Shown here one piece after another: positions 1-10,004 of a DNA stretch of 64,000 nucleotides. Within the stretch, counting starts at the first letter, position 1. The number at the start of each line of letters is the position of its first letter. The DNA is taken from assembly GCF_001536285.1 (NCBI RefSeq), contig NZ_FAOZ01000005.1, positions 1 through 64,000 on the forward strand, read 5' to 3'. The DNA comes from Parafrankia irregularis (GTDB taxonomy: Bacteria > Actinomycetota > Actinomycetes > Frankiales > Frankiaceae). The translations under genes were made by a program, and so were the position numbers. The notes beneath the pieces are model-generated. The model did no database searches and was not told the DNA's origin. It saw only the letters and a list, made by a program, of their open reading frames with translations.

Positions 1-3000
1 AGGTGTACCGGTTCGCCGCCGCGGTCCCGCTGATGGGCAGGCTCGCCGTGTCACGGCTCGCGAACGTCCCCGTGCCCGGGGTGTACCAGCGGGCCTGCGC
101 GGAGACCCGGTCGGTATCCGGATCCGTCCAGCTGCCCTGGAAACCCACATGCACCGCCGGGTTCCCCGCCACGACAGGATCACCGAACGGGTCGTAGCTA
201 CGGCTGTCGGTCAGCGCACCGGCGGTCGTGAACGCCGCGACGAGATCACCATGGGTGTCGGTGAGCGTCGCCCAGTTCCCCGCCGACGAACCGACCGCGA
301 CCAGGTCACCATCCGGATCACGGGAGAACGACGACGAGTAGTCCGTCGCCGGTTCCTTCTCCAACCCGGCGTACGTGAACGGCGCACTGTTACGGGTCGC
401 GAGCCGGTCCAGACCGTCATAGGTGTAGTTCTGCGCCGTGCCGCCCTGGTTGTCGGCGACCAGCCTGCCGAAGGCGTCGAACACCGTCGTCGTCACGGTG
501 GAGCCCTGGATCTTCGTGTCCAGGGTGCCACGAGGCGTGTACGTGTACGTCGCCGTACCGTCCGAGGTCAGCCGGTTACGTTGGTCGAAGGTGGAGGTGA
601 CGCCGTTCTTCGAGGTGCGGTTACCGGCGGCGTCCCAGGCGTAGGTCGTCGTCACCGACGACTGGTTCGTCCACGACGTCAGCTGGTCAGCCCAGTCGTA
701 GCCATAGCTTTGTGTACCGGCACCCGCGACACCGGCCGGGCCGATGACGGTCGTCAGCCGGTTGTCGTTGTTGTCATAGGTGTACGTCTGGGTCCGCCGG
801 ACCGTGGAACCGGCGGTGAGCGTGTCACTCGTCGTACGGCCCAGATTGTCGTAACCGAACGTACGGGTCGCCCCGGAATAGGTGACCGAGGTGATCTGCC
901 CCGCGTCGTCGTAGCCCAGGGTCCGGGTGCCACCGGTGACCGTGCCAGCGACCGTGGCGAGCTCACCGCGGGCCGTGTACGTGAAGTTCGACGTACCGGC
1001 CGGGTCGGTGCGCTGCGACATCCGCCCGGTCGAGTCGTAGGCGAAACTGCTCGCCCCACCCGGACCGGCCGCGCCGGTGATCAGACCACGGTCGTTGTAC
1101 GAGAACGTCTCGGTGCCACCCGGATGGTTGACCGCGACGACCTGCCCGAGCAGGTCGTACGACAACGCCCGCGACGCCGACGCCGTGCCCACCCCGGAAC
1201 CGCTCTCGGCGGTCAGGCGACCGAGCTCGTCATAGGTGGACGTACGGGTGATCCCACCCGGGGCGACGACGGTGATGGGCTGGCCGGCGGCGTCGTAGCT
1301 GCTGGTCCACGTCCGGTCGGCCAGGTTCGGGTGCGCGGTGGTCGACGGCTCGATGACCTTCTCGGCCAGGCCCAGGGGGTTGTAGGTCGTGATCGTGGGG
1401 TTGCCGCGGCCGTCGGTGACCCGGGTTGTGTTACCGGCCAGGTCGTAGCCGATCGACGTCGTGTTGTTGGTGGAGCCGTTGACGGGAACGGTGATGGTGC
1501 GTTGCTGGTTGCGGGCGTCGAAGGTGGCGGTGGTCGGGTGGCCGTTCGCGTCGGTCTGGGAGATGACGTTGCCCGCCGCGTCGTAGCCGGTCGACGTGGA
1601 ACGCAGCAGGACATCGGTGGGTGAGTACTCGCCGACGGTGGTGGCGCGGCCGGCACGGTCGTAGGTGGTGCGGGTCTCCCGGCCCAGCGGGTCGGTCGTC
1701 GAGGTGCGCCGGCCGGCGAAGTCGTAGGCGTAGGTGGTCGTCTTCCCGAGCTCGTCATGCACGGCGGTCAGGTCGCCGGCGCCGTTGTAGTCCGAGGTGG
1801 CGGACGCGCCGGTGGCGACGTTGCCGGGGGTGAGGACGCGGACGAGGTCGCCGGCGTCGTTGTAGACGGTGTAGGTGGTGAACGTCTGGGTCAGCCACTG
1901 CTCGGTGGCGGTGGTCGCCCAGCGCCGGTCGAGGTCGTCGTAGGCGTAGAACGTCCAGCCGTCTTCCTGGTCGACCTCGGTGAGCAGGTTGTCGGCGTCG
2001 TCGTAGATCCTGCGGGTGACGCCGGCCGCGGCCTGGCCGGTGACCTGGGGGTCGGTGATGGCGACGGGCCGGTCGCGCCGGTCGTAGACGGTGGTGGTGG
2101 TCTTGCCGCGGGTGTCGATGTGGGTGGTCGGGTTGCCGTTGCTGTCGTAGGTCCACTGCTCGGTCGGCGTGATCGCGGCGCCGCCGCTGGGCCGGGTGTA
2201 GGACGGATAGGTCTTCTGGGTGACCTGGCCGAGGTGGTTGTAGCTGGTGACCGTCACCTGGTTGCGGGCGTCGCGGGCGTGGGTCGGCTCGCCGAAGGTG
2301 TTGTAGCCGACCTCTGCGGAGGGCCGGTCGGTGGCCGCGGCGGCGCCGTTCTCCTCGACCTGCACCGGCGGGGAGACCGTCTGGACGAGGTTGCCGGCCG
2401 CGTCGGTGACCTGGTCGGTCACGTAGGCCGAGTTCGGCGCGCCGCCCGGCACGTAGCCGCGGGGGTCGACGGTGCTGGTGACCTCGCCGCGCTGGTCGTA
2501 GGCGACCGCGCTGGTGAACCGCTGCACTCCGTCGCCGAAGATCGTCCTCGACGTCGGCCGAGAGTTGTCGTCGAAGGTGTCCTCGACGCGTCCGGTTGCC
2601 GTCGTGCCCGCCGCGGAGAAGTCCTTGGCGGTGACGTTGTCGCCGGCGTCGTAGGTGAGGTCGGTCCGGCGGGCCACGCCCTCGGGGTCGGCGATGGTGG
2701 CGGTGGCCCGGCCGGCCGCGTCGTACTCGGTCGAGGTCGTGCGCAGCCCGCCGCCGGTGGTGGTGGTGACCTCGTTGCCGGCGCCGTCGTAGGCGTGCTC
2801 GGCCAGGATGACGTCGTAGGCGCCGGGGCCGGACAGGAGCCCGTTGACCAGGTCCGGGGGTCGGTAGCCGTCGAGGATCTCCCGGAACGGCAGGCCGTCG
2901 AGCCAGTACAGGTGGCGGACGGTGCGGCCCTCGGCGTCGGTGGCGGAGGCGAGCCGGCCGGCCGGGTCGTAGGCCAGCGACTCCAGCACCACGTCGCGCG

Positions 3001-6000
3001 GCGAGGAGCCGGCGACCGGATCGTCGACGAAGTCCTCCAGCGTGGTCGTCGCCAGCTGGTCGTGGGCGGTGTAGGTGTACGAGGTGATCGTGCCGTTCGG
3101 GTCCGTCGTCGTCGCGACGTTGCCGTTCGGGTCGTAGGTCGTCGCGTAGGTCGACCAGGGGAAGCTGCCCGCGCCGATGGTGCGGTAGGTCTCCCGGTCG
3201 TCGTCGTCGTAGACGTAGCTGGTGGTGCGGGCGGTGTCACCGCCGGTGGCGTCCGAGATGGTGGTCTGGGTGAGGTTGCCGTTGGCGTCGTAGGTGTTGG
3301 TCGCGACCGGGGTGTGCGTCACCGAGGTGATCAGGTTGGTGACGCCGGGTTCGGTGATCTGCGCGGGCTTCCCGAGCTTGGTGTAGGAGGTGGTGGTGGT
3401 CACGCCGGCGGGGAAGGTGTCGGAGATCTCGGTCGACGTCAGCCGGCGGCCGAGCTCGTCGTAGGTGTAGGTGTGGACCAGCCCGGCCGGTTCCTGGTCG
3501 CGGCGCAGGTCGCCCTTGGCGTCGTAGCCCGAGGTGGTCGTCTTGCCGCCGGTGTCGGTGTGGGAGATCTCCAGGCCGCGTGGGATCGTCCCGCCGCCGG
3601 CCACCGCCGCCTCTCCGCCGGTGGAGTAGACCCAGGCCTCGGTGCGGCCGTACGGGTAGCCCGGCGTCGGCGGCGTCGTCTCGAAGACCTGGTCGCCGAA
3701 GCTGTTGTAGCTGTAGTAGGTCGCGTAGGTGTTGTCCGTCGGGGAGGCCGACCGGCCGTCCCGGTAGACGCTGATCAGGTCGTTGCGCGGGTCACCGGGC
3801 GGGCCGAGATAGTAGCTGTAGTACTCGGTGTTGACGAACAGAACATTGGCGTAGTAGGCACGGGCGACCGAACGGGCGAGGACGTTGCCGCGGGCGTCGG
3901 TCTCGGTCTGGACGATGTTGCCGTTCTCGTCGATGACCTGGTGCAGGAATCCGAGGTCGTTGTAGACGAACGTCCGGTTCCCGATGTCGTCGCGCTCGGA
4001 GATCAGCTTGCCGTCGTGGTACTCGAACTCGGTCTGGTGGGCCCGCGGGTCGGTCACTCGCACGACCGTGTTCGGGCTGGTCGACAGCACCGTGTAGGTG
4101 GTGCGGTTACCCAGCCCGTTCTCCCGCCACGCCACGGTGCCGTCGGTGTTGTACCCGATGGTCGTGTCGATGTTGCCCTCGGGCAGGGTGATCTGCCCGA
4201 GTTTGTCGTTGTACGCGTAGCCGTAGGTCGTCGGGTTGGCCGAGTGGGGGGCGGTGACCGAGGTCAGCTTGTCGCCGGAGTAGGCGTAGGTCCAGGTCAG
4301 CGCGCCACCGTGGGCGGCGACGTTCTGGGTGGACATGGCGGTGACGTGGGTGCCGGTCCAGGTCAGCGACAGTGTCCGCTGGGTGGTCAGGTTGGCCACC
4401 GAGGTCAGCCGGGCGTTGCTGTTGTAGGTCAGCTCCAGCTGCCGGCCGGCCGCGTCGGTGACCACTGCCAGCCGGCCGTCGGAGCGGAACGTGTACGCGC
4501 TCCCGGACTTCTCGGTCAGCGTCGTCGCTGCGGTCGCGGAGACGTCGTCGATCCGCCCGGACCCGGTCGCCTCCGCGAACGGGCCGACGCGGCTGCCGTA
4601 GACGACCGCCGGGTCGTTCACCGCCAGGATCTGGGTCCCGTTGCGCTGGACCCGGATGTCCGGCCCGTCCGTGATGACCGTCAACACGTCCGACGCGGTG
4701 CAGCACTGCCCCGCGCTCGACGTCGCGACCACCGTCTCGGCCCCACCGACGCGTTTGACCAGCTGCCACGTCCCCGCCGACGGCTGGGCCACCACCCGCC
4801 AGTAGTTGTTCGGGTCCGCATAGCGGAACGCCAGCCCCAGCCCGGTCTGCGCCACCGGCATCTTGAAGGAGAACAGGCCGTCCGCGGCCGCGGACACGGT
4901 CGCGACGTTGCGGTTCCCCGACGCGGCGGCCAGGTAGGCCGCGTTCCCGGAAATGCCCCAGGTGCCGTTGCCCAGCCCCGGTAGCGACTGCGTCTGCCAC
5001 TCTTCACCGGTGTCGCCCGTCCCCAGTTCGGTCGACGAGTTCGCCCGGGTGAAGCTGTCGCGGTGCTGGTCGTCGACGATCGTGACCGACCCGATCCGCC
5101 CGGTACCGGTGGCCTGCGCGAACAGGCCCGCCTGCGTCGCGGTCGAGAACTGCGAGTCGGTGACCGACCCAACGACCTGGTCGTTGCGGTAGACCGTCAG
5201 GACCGAGCCCGCCATCCGCACCGCGTACGTGTCACCCGCGGCGCAGCAGGCGCCGGTGAACGTCGCGACCGTCGACTTCGTCCCGCCGACCCGCTTCGCC
5301 AGGATCAGCGCGTTGCTCGAGGGCTGCGTCTGCAGGATCCACAGGTTGTTGGCGTCCTGCACCCGGAACGCGACCCCGAGATTGTCCTGCGCGACCGGGG
5401 CGGTGAACCGGACCAGCCCCTCGGACGGGGCGGGCATCACCGCCGTGCCATACGTCCCCGACACCAGGTAGGCGTTGTTCCCGTTGATCCCCCACGTGCC
5501 GGACAGGACCTGCCAGGTCTCACCCGTGTCCGCGTCGCCCAGCGTGACGGTCGAGTTCGCCGCGGTGAACGACGCCACCTGCGGGCTCGGCGCCTGCATC
5601 AGCGAGTAGTAGCCGTCCTGCGGCGTGAACATGCCCAGGCCGTTCCGGCCGAACCTGGTGTCCCGTCCGTCCGGGTAGCCCACGACCAGGTTGCCCTCAC
5701 CGGAGTCGTCGGCCCGGACGCTCATGTCCCACTGCGACGACCAGCCCGCCCCGAACATGCCCACCGACGTGTTACCGCTGTTGTACGTCCGGGTCAGCCC
5801 CAGCTCGGGCCCCACTCCGTCCACCGAGACGTCCGTCGACGACGACGCGTAGCTCCGGATCAGCGGCGACACCGAATCCACCGACGGCGCATAGGGGTCC
5901 CCGCCGAAATGCGCGCTCGTCGCCGGCTCCGGGATCTGGGTGTAGATCGTCATCGGCGCGGTCCACGCGCTGGTGACCCCGCCCGACTTGACCCGCCCCC

Positions 6001-8338
6001 GCCAGTAGTACGGATACCCCCAGCTCAACGCGTTCGCGGGCACCCGCCACGACGAGCTCGTGATGAACCCCCCCGACGACCAGCAGAAACCGCTGGCCGC
6101 GTCCGGGTTCGAGCAGATCTGGAACTCATACGTCGGACTCGACTGGTTACTGGAAAGCGTGAGCTCCGGGCGGAGAGTGTTGACCCGCTCCGCGTCCAAC
6201 GGCGTCGAACCGGTCACCTGCACCCCGGTCGCCGGCGGCGCGACCAGCGCCACCGGCAGCATCGAAACACCGTGCGTGGAGAAGAACGCCCCACCCGACC
6301 CGGTGTCCTGCATGTCGAACTTGACGATGTAACTACCCGCCGGCGGTGGGCTGACGATCGCCTGCACGTCGACCGACTGCCCACGCGCGACCGCCACCGG
6401 CAGATTCGTCTGATATCCCTGCGCCACGATTTCGGTGGCCCCAGTGATGTCATACACGTGGTACGACAGCTTGTACTGGCCGCCAGCCGGCCAGGTGTTC
6501 TTCCCTCGGTTCGTCACCCGAACCTTGATCTTGCCCGGCTGGGTCGCGGTCAACGCCTGGTCCCACACCGGCGACCCCGACGGCCACGCGTATGCCGCGT
6601 CATACGGCGACCAGGTGATGGTCATCTTCGGCCGGTGGTCCCCCGACGTCCCCGCCGCCGTGCAGGCACAGTCCTGCGAGTCGAACTCCTTGTATTCGGC
6701 GACATTCCACGACGACGCCCGCACCGACAGGCCCTGGTTCGCCGTGGTGCCGTCGTTCCAGTCCTCGACCAGCTCCGTCAGCCGCGAGTCGGAGAACGTC
6801 TCCCAGCCGGCGTCACACCCCGTGTTCCCGCTCTGATGCGAGAAAGTGCCCTGCGCGACCTCACCGCCGACCGTCGCACCCGGCCACACCAACGTGGTGC
6901 CGTTCCACGCCTGCGTCACCTGGTACAACGACACCGGATGCGCAGTGCACGCGTCGTTCGAGGCCGTGTTGAACAGCGACACCTGCGCCGACAGGACGTT
7001 CGTGTTCGCCAGCGCCGAATTGTTCGGGAAATGCAGGTAGCCGTGGTTCAGGTCGCCGCTGGCCCGCAGCCCGACCCGCAGCTTCCCGTCCGACGGCTGC
7101 GGCGTGCTCGGCGTCGCCGACGACACCCAGGTGTCATCGGTACCCGCCGCCAACTGGGTGACCGTCGGGTCCACCCGTACCGGGAACACCCGCTCCGGCG
7201 CCGCCAGCCAGTCGGCGTCCAGGTCGACCCGCAGCGCCGGCGCACCGCCGTCCGTCCCCTCGACCAGGCTGTAGGTAACACCTTCCGACGTCGCCGGCTG
7301 CGGCGCCGAGTCCTCCATCCACCCGCGCGGGATCAGCGCGACCGGCGAGCCCGACCCGTCGGAGAGAACCACCTGGCCCTGCTCGTCCAGGCTCGCGGTC
7401 AGCCCTTCCAGCGCCAGCGGGAACGTCCAGCTCGTCGGCGCGTCCGGCGACCGCAGGACGATGACCTCCTTGAGCCCCGACCCCGTCGCCGACAGCTCCA
7501 GATCCGCCTGCTCCCGCACCTCGGCGAACGTCACCGACTGCGCGTCGGCCTCCCCCGGCGACGCCGCCGCCCCCTCCAGCGCGAACCCCGCCGACACGTC
7601 CTCACCCAGCTCGACCCGGGCCAGCTGCGGATCGTCCGCCTCCTCGGCGAACGTCACCGGCGCCTCCACCGCCCGCGCCTCGAACCCGCCGCCGCTCTGC
7701 TCCACCAGCGCGGTGTCCACCTCCGCCCACTCGCCCTGGGCATCCCTGAACCGCACCGGCTCCGCCGACAGCTCCGTCGAATACGTCCCGTCCGGGTTAT
7801 GGAACACCGTCGCGTTCTCCGACCGGGCCGACTCGACCTCCACCCGGCCCGACTGCACCGTGCCGGGATCCCGCGCCCCCGGCGCCAGCTCCTCCTCCGA
7901 CGGAAGCTCCGCGCCCGCGGGCACCTCCGGCAGCTCCACCTCCCCCTGCGGCGCGTCCGGGCCGGTCGGGTGCACCACCCGCCGCGGCTCAACCTCCGGC
8001 GTCACCGGCACCGCGCCCTCGACCGGCTTCACCTGCGACGCCAGCTCCGCCTCCCCCGGCGCGGCGTCCCGCGACGTCTCCTCCGCCGCTACCTGATGCT
8101 CCCGACCCTCCGCAGTGCCATCCGAGGACTCCGGCAGCTTCACGTCCCGGAACGGGTTCCGTTCCGAGATCGGCACCAGCTTCGGCTCCGTCACCCGGTC
8201 CAGCACCACCAACGCGAACCCGGTCAGGAACAGCGCCGGCACCAGCAGCAGCGCCACCCGGCGCAACCTGCGGTGCCGCCGCAACATCCGATGGCCAAAC
8301 GACAAAGCACGACGCGGGGAAGGGTGCCGGGCGGTCAT
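1..8338 (-). CDS. Giant RHS/YD-repeat surface protein (C-terminus beyond left edge)
   Basis: An open frame of about 2,779 codons runs from an ATG at 8338 to the left edge with no stop. I checked that codons at 1585 and at the edge are in the same frame. It has a basic N-terminus and one membrane segment at about residues 28-46, then an acidic spacer. A DNRLRE-like secretion region follows (about 390-560), then an RHS N-terminal region (about 850-900) and two successive concanavalin/LamG-like domains (about 925-1255). From about 1270 onward there are many YD repeats such as YDAAGN and YDPNGN. RHS proteins build a shell that usually holds a variable C-terminal toxin. That part would lie outside this window, so toxin and immunity gene cannot be assigned. 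It is far longer than most family members. Transcription runs leftwards with no close upstream partner. Family call is secure; role as a contact toxin or adhesin is inference. Confidence 0.93.
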   Translation of the reverse strand, partial: MTARHPSPRRALSFGHRMLRRHRRLRRVALLLVPALFLTGFALVVLDRVTEPKLVPISERNPFRDVKLPESSDGTAEGREHQVAAEETSRDAAPGEAELASQVKPVEGAVPVTPEVEPRRVVHPTGPDAPQGEVELPEVPAGAELPSEEELAPGARDPGTVQSGRVEVESARSENATVFHNPDGTYSTELSAEPVRFRDAQGEWAEVDTALVEQSGGGFEARAVEAPVTFAEEADDPQLARVELGEDVSAGFALEGAAASPGEADAQSVTFAEVREQADLELSATGSGLKEVIVLRSPDAPTSWTFPLALEGLTASLDEQGQVVLSDGSGSPVALIPRGWMEDSAPQPATSEGVTYSLVEGTDGGAPALRVDLDADWLAAPERVFPVRVDPTVTQLAAGTDDTWVSSATPSTPQPSDGKLRVGLRASGDLNHGYLHFPNNSALANTNVLSAQVSLFNTASNDACTAHPVSLYQVTQAWNGTTLVWPGATVGGEVAQGTFSHQSGNTGCDAGWETFSDSRLTELVEDWNDGTTANQGLSVRASSWNVAEYKEFDSQDCACTAAGTSGDHRPKMTITWSPYDAAYAWPSGSPVWDQALTATQPGKIKVRVTNRGKNTWPAGGQYKLSYHVYDITGATEIVAQGYQTNLPVAVARGQSVDVQAIVSPPPAGSYIVKFDMQDTGSGGAFFSTHGVSMLPVALVAPPATGVQVTGSTPLDAERVNTLRPELTLSSNQSSPTYEFQICSNPDAASGFCWSSGGFITSSSWRVPANALSWGYPYYWRGRVKSGGVTSAWTAPMTIYTQIPEPATSAHFGGDPYAPSVDSVSPLIRSYASSSTDVSVDGVGPELGLTRTYNSGNTSVGMFGAGWSSQWDMSVRADDSGEGNLVVGYPDGRDTRFGRNGLGMFTPQDGYYSLMQAPSPQVASFTAANSTVTLGDADTGETWQVLSGTWGINGNNAYLVSGTYGTAVMPAPSEGLVRFTAPVAQDNLGVAFRVQDANNLWILQTQPSSNALILAKRVGGTKSTVATFTGACCAAGDTYAVRMAGSVLTVYRNDQVVGSVTDSQFSTATQAGLFAQATGTGRIGSVTIVDDQHRDSFTRANSSTELGTGDTGEEWQTQSLPGLGNGTWGISGNAAYLAAASGNRNVATVSAAADGLFSFKMPVAQTGLGLAFRYADPNNYWRVVAQPSAGTWQLVKRVGGAETVVATSSAGQCCTASDVLTVITDGPDIRVQRNGTQILAVNDPAVVYGSRVGPFAEATGSGRIDDVSATAATTLTEKSGSAYTFRSDGRLAVVTDAAGRQLELTYNSNARLTSVANLTTQRTLSLTWTGTHVTAMSTQNVAAHGGALTWTYAYSGDKLTSVTAPHSANPTTYGYAYNDKLGQITLPEGNIDTTIGYNTDGTVAWRENGLGNRTTYTVLSTSPNTVVRVTDPRAHQTEFEYHDGKLISERDDIGNRTFVYNDLGFLHQVIDENGNIVQTETDARGNVLARSVARAYYANVLFVNTEYYSYYLGPPGDPRNDLISVYRDGRSASPTDNTYATYYSYNSFGDQVFETTPPTPGYPYGRTEAWVYSTGGEAAVAGGGTIPRGLEISHTDTGGKTTTSGYDAKGDLRRDQEPAGLVHTYTYDELGRRLTSTEISDTFPAGVTTTTSYTKLGKPAQITEPGVTNLITSVTHTPVATNTYDANGNLTQTTISDATGGDTARTTSYVYDDDDRETYRTIGAGSFPWSTYATTYDPNGNVATTTDPNGTITSYTYTAHDQLATTTLEDFVDDPVAGSSPRDVVLESLAYDPAGRLASATDAEGRTVRHLYWLDGLPFREILDGYRPPDLVNGLLSGPGAYDVILAEHAYDGAGNEVTTTTGGGLRTTSTEYDAAGRATATIADPEGVARRTDLTYDAGDNVTAKDFSAAGTTATGRVEDTFDDNSRPTSRTIFGDGVQRFTSAVAYDQRGEVTSTVDPRGYVPGGAPNSAYVTDQVTDAAGNLVQTVSPPVQVEENGAAAATDRPSAEVGYNTFGEPTHARDARNQVTVTSYNHLGQVTQKTYPSYTRPSGGAAITPTEQWTYDSNGNPTTHIDTRGKTTTTVYDRRDRPVAITDPQVTGQAAAGVTRRIYDDADNLLTEVDQEDGWTFYAYDDLDRRWATTATEQWLTQTFTTYTVYNDAGDLVRVLTPGNVATGASATSDYNGAGDLTAVHDELGKTTTYAYDFAGRRTSTTDPLGRETRTTYDRAGRATTVGEYSPTDVLLRSTSTGYDAAGNVISQTDANGHPTTATFDARNQQRTITVPVNGSTNNTTSIGYDLAGNTTRVTDGRGNPTITTYNPLGLAEKVIEPSTTAHPNLADRTWTSSYDAAGQPITVVAPGGITRTSTYDELGRLTAESGSGVGTASASRALSYDLLGQVVAVNHPGGTETFSYNDRGLITGAAGPGGASSFAYDSTGRMSQRTDPAGTSNFTYTARGELATVAGTVTGGTRTLGYDDAGQITSVTYSGATRTFGYDNLGRTTSDTLTAGSTVRRTQTYTYDNNDNRLTTVIGPAGVAGAGTQSYGYDWADQLTSWTNQSSVTTTYAWDAAGNRTSKNGVTSTFDQRNRLTSDGTATYTYTPRGTLDTKIQGSTVTTTVFDAFGRLVADNQGGTAQNYTYDGLDRLATRNSAPFTYAGLEKEPATDYSSSFSRDPDGDLVAVGSSAGNWATLTDTHGDLVAAFTTAGALTDSRSYDPFGDPVVAGNPAVHVGFQGSWTDPDTDRVSAQARWYTPGTGTFASRDTASLPISGTAAANRYT

Positions 8339-8884
8339 CACAGCTCCGAAACGCGCGGGGAACAGGCACGAGCCACGCAGAAACACGCAGAACACGACCC
8401 CCGGGCGGACAGCCCGACGGCCACACACACCCGGACCCGGCCGCCGTTTTCCCCGCCGACGAGGACGAGGAGGGCACGGCAGACTCACCGGCGTGCGCAC
8501 ACCACAAAGAAACGAGACCAGGGAACGGCCAGGCCGCCCCGGCCACGCGGACACAGGGGATGCGGCAGTACCCGCCGGCAGGTGCAGGCGGTGAAAGGCC
8601 GGCGCCAGTGCCGGTGACCTGCCCAGCCACACCAGCTGACAGGCGGCTGGCGATACGCGGGCAGCACAGATCGATAGCGATGGAACGGGAAGAACTAAAG
8701 ACACGCCGGCACAGCGCCGTACACGGCGAAAACCCACCGGCAGCCAGGATGAACCTGGGGCAACCGGCAGGACAACGAGCAGGGAACCCAGGCCGCCGAA
8801 GCAGCCTTGAAGTGGGCGCCGCAAAGCATGGCACGCCCAACAATCAGGTGCAAGAAACTACTCAAAGTCCTTGCTGGAGATCAA

Positions 8885-8903
8885 AGATAACGCTCCGTTA
8901 TCT
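8885..8903. promoter_or_regulatory. 19-bp perfect dyad, possible operator
   Basis: AGATAACG-CTC-CGTTATCT is a perfect 8-bp inverted repeat with a 3-bp spacer. It lies in unusually AT-rich sequence about 550 bp upstream of the RHS start. The symmetry suits a dimeric regulator, but there is no T-tract to make it a terminator. The function is inferred from symmetry alone. Confidence 0.35.
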
Positions 8904-9029
8904 CACGCCGTCATCAAGGAAGACGCGCGCGAATACCACCAGCAAGGATCGGCGTCCAGCAGAAGCGAGAAGTCGTCAGCGGACCGTGGGCCGACGACTG
9001 ACGGCGTCACGCCGCGCGGGCAGGAACCA

Positions 9030-9086
9030 CCCACGGACGTCAGGTCGGCAGCCCACGGACGCCAGGTCGGCAGCCCACGGACCCAG
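9030..9086. repeat. 22-bp tandem repeat, 2.6 copies
   Basis: Two full units beginning CCCACGGACG and ending TCGGCAG (9030-9051, 9052-9073) differ at one base. A partial third unit follows at 9074-9086. It is intergenic and no role is apparent. Confidence 0.7.
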
Positions 9087-9715
9087 CACCCAGCTCACAG
9101 GCAACACACAGAATTTTCAGCAAACCGTCAGCGAGGGCCGGCCGCGGTCTGCCATAGTGACTCCCCGCCCCCGCACTACCACCGCATCAGCCCGCACCAC
9201 CCCGCACCAAAGTCCTCCGCACACAACCCGACCCGCCTACCCCCAGCACCCCGCCAGACACGACCCGGGCAACCGTCCGTGCCCGAATCTGGCCCGCCAC
9301 GCAAACCCGCGGCTCACCGACCCGAAACCCACCATGCCCCATATCCCCCGCCGGCATCGCGCCGCGGGGCGGCCGGGGCGAGAAACAACCAGGCCAGCTA
9401 CGTCCGCCACCGGTGTTTTCACCTGCGAGAACACCACGACAGCGCGGATGTGGTCGGCCCGTTCCAGAAAGGAGCAGGCCCGGGTGAGCCAGCATGGCCG
9501 CCTCTTCCGCCGACCAGGCAGGCCGGCCACCTCGTCGCGGCCTGTTCCCGAGTACGCGGTACACGGCACGCTCCCCGCACCTTCAACCGCCGCGAGGCCT
9601 TTCCCCCGAGCCGCCCCAGCGCCGAACGATGCCGGCGCAAACGCGCCGTCCCGTCTGCTACAGGTGGAGGACATTCCGCGTGCCACCCCCACCGTCCTTT
9701 CCGGGCAAAGAGAAA

Positions 9716-9739
9716 CCCCGGCCTGGACCCAGGCCGGGG
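9716..9739 (-). terminator. Rho-independent terminator of the 82-aa gene
   Basis: A perfect 10-bp stem CCCCGGCCTG/CAGGCCGGGG has a GACC loop. On the minus strand it is followed by TTTCTCTTTG. It begins 16 bases after the stop codon of the small gene ending at 9756, so it fits as that gene's terminator. Confidence 0.8.
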
Positions 9740-9755
9740 TGTTCCTGATCGCCGG

Positions 9756-10004
9756 TCAGCCGGCCGTCGGCACCGCCGCGGTCTCCTCGACGACGGTGAA
9801 CAGGCCACCGTCAACAGTGCTCCAGTCGCCGACGGAGCGGAAACCGAGAGTCGCGAGCAGCTTGTCGGCGGCCTCGCTGAGGGCGGGGACGTCGGCGGCG
9901 TCGAGGCGGCCGACCACGGTGCCTTCCGTGTCAGCCTCGCCACGGACGATCCGGACGTCGAGGGTGTCAGCGTCGACGAACGCGTAGGTGTTCGTGTCGG
10001 TCAA
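9756..10004 (-). CDS. Small acidic protein, 82 aa, function unknown
   Basis: The start is TTG at 10004, chosen because a perfect AAGGAGG lies six bases upstream; longer in-frame extensions have no ribosome site. The protein begins with a Thr/Asn/Tyr stretch, is acidic overall (many Asp and Glu, few basic residues) and contains a VIVGRLDAAD-like segment. I recognise no domain, signal peptide or membrane segment. It is monocistronic: a strong terminator follows within 20 bases and the nearest upstream gene is divergent and 950 bases away. The combination of ribosome site, coding bias and terminator makes this a real gene. It could be a small regulatory or RiPP-like protein, but nothing in the sequence proves either. 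Confidence 0.75.
   Translation of the reverse strand: MTDTNTYAFVDADTLDVRIVRGEADTEGTVVGRLDAADVPALSEAADKLLATLGFRSVGDWSTVDGGLFTVVEETAAVPTAG

Larger units (their letters stand above)
8339..9715. other. Long intergenic region upstream of the RHS gene
   Basis: About 1.4 kb with no convincing gene on either strand. Open frames here lack ribosome sites and recognisable domains and are rich in Arg/Pro/Ser, typical of non-coding high-GC DNA. It holds a dyad at 8885-8903 and 2.6 copies of a 22-bp tandem repeat at 9030-9086. A hairpin-like GGTGTT...AACACC sits at about 9411-9434. It should contain the RHS promoter, but I cannot fix its position. Confidence 0.5.

Noticed and set aside
149-8617. Very long plus-strand open frames (149-1624, 1757-4984, 5063-8617)
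   Set aside because: They are antisense to the RHS gene, Val/Arg/Gly/Pro-rich and without domains; the minus strand carries clear YD repeats in one continuous frame.
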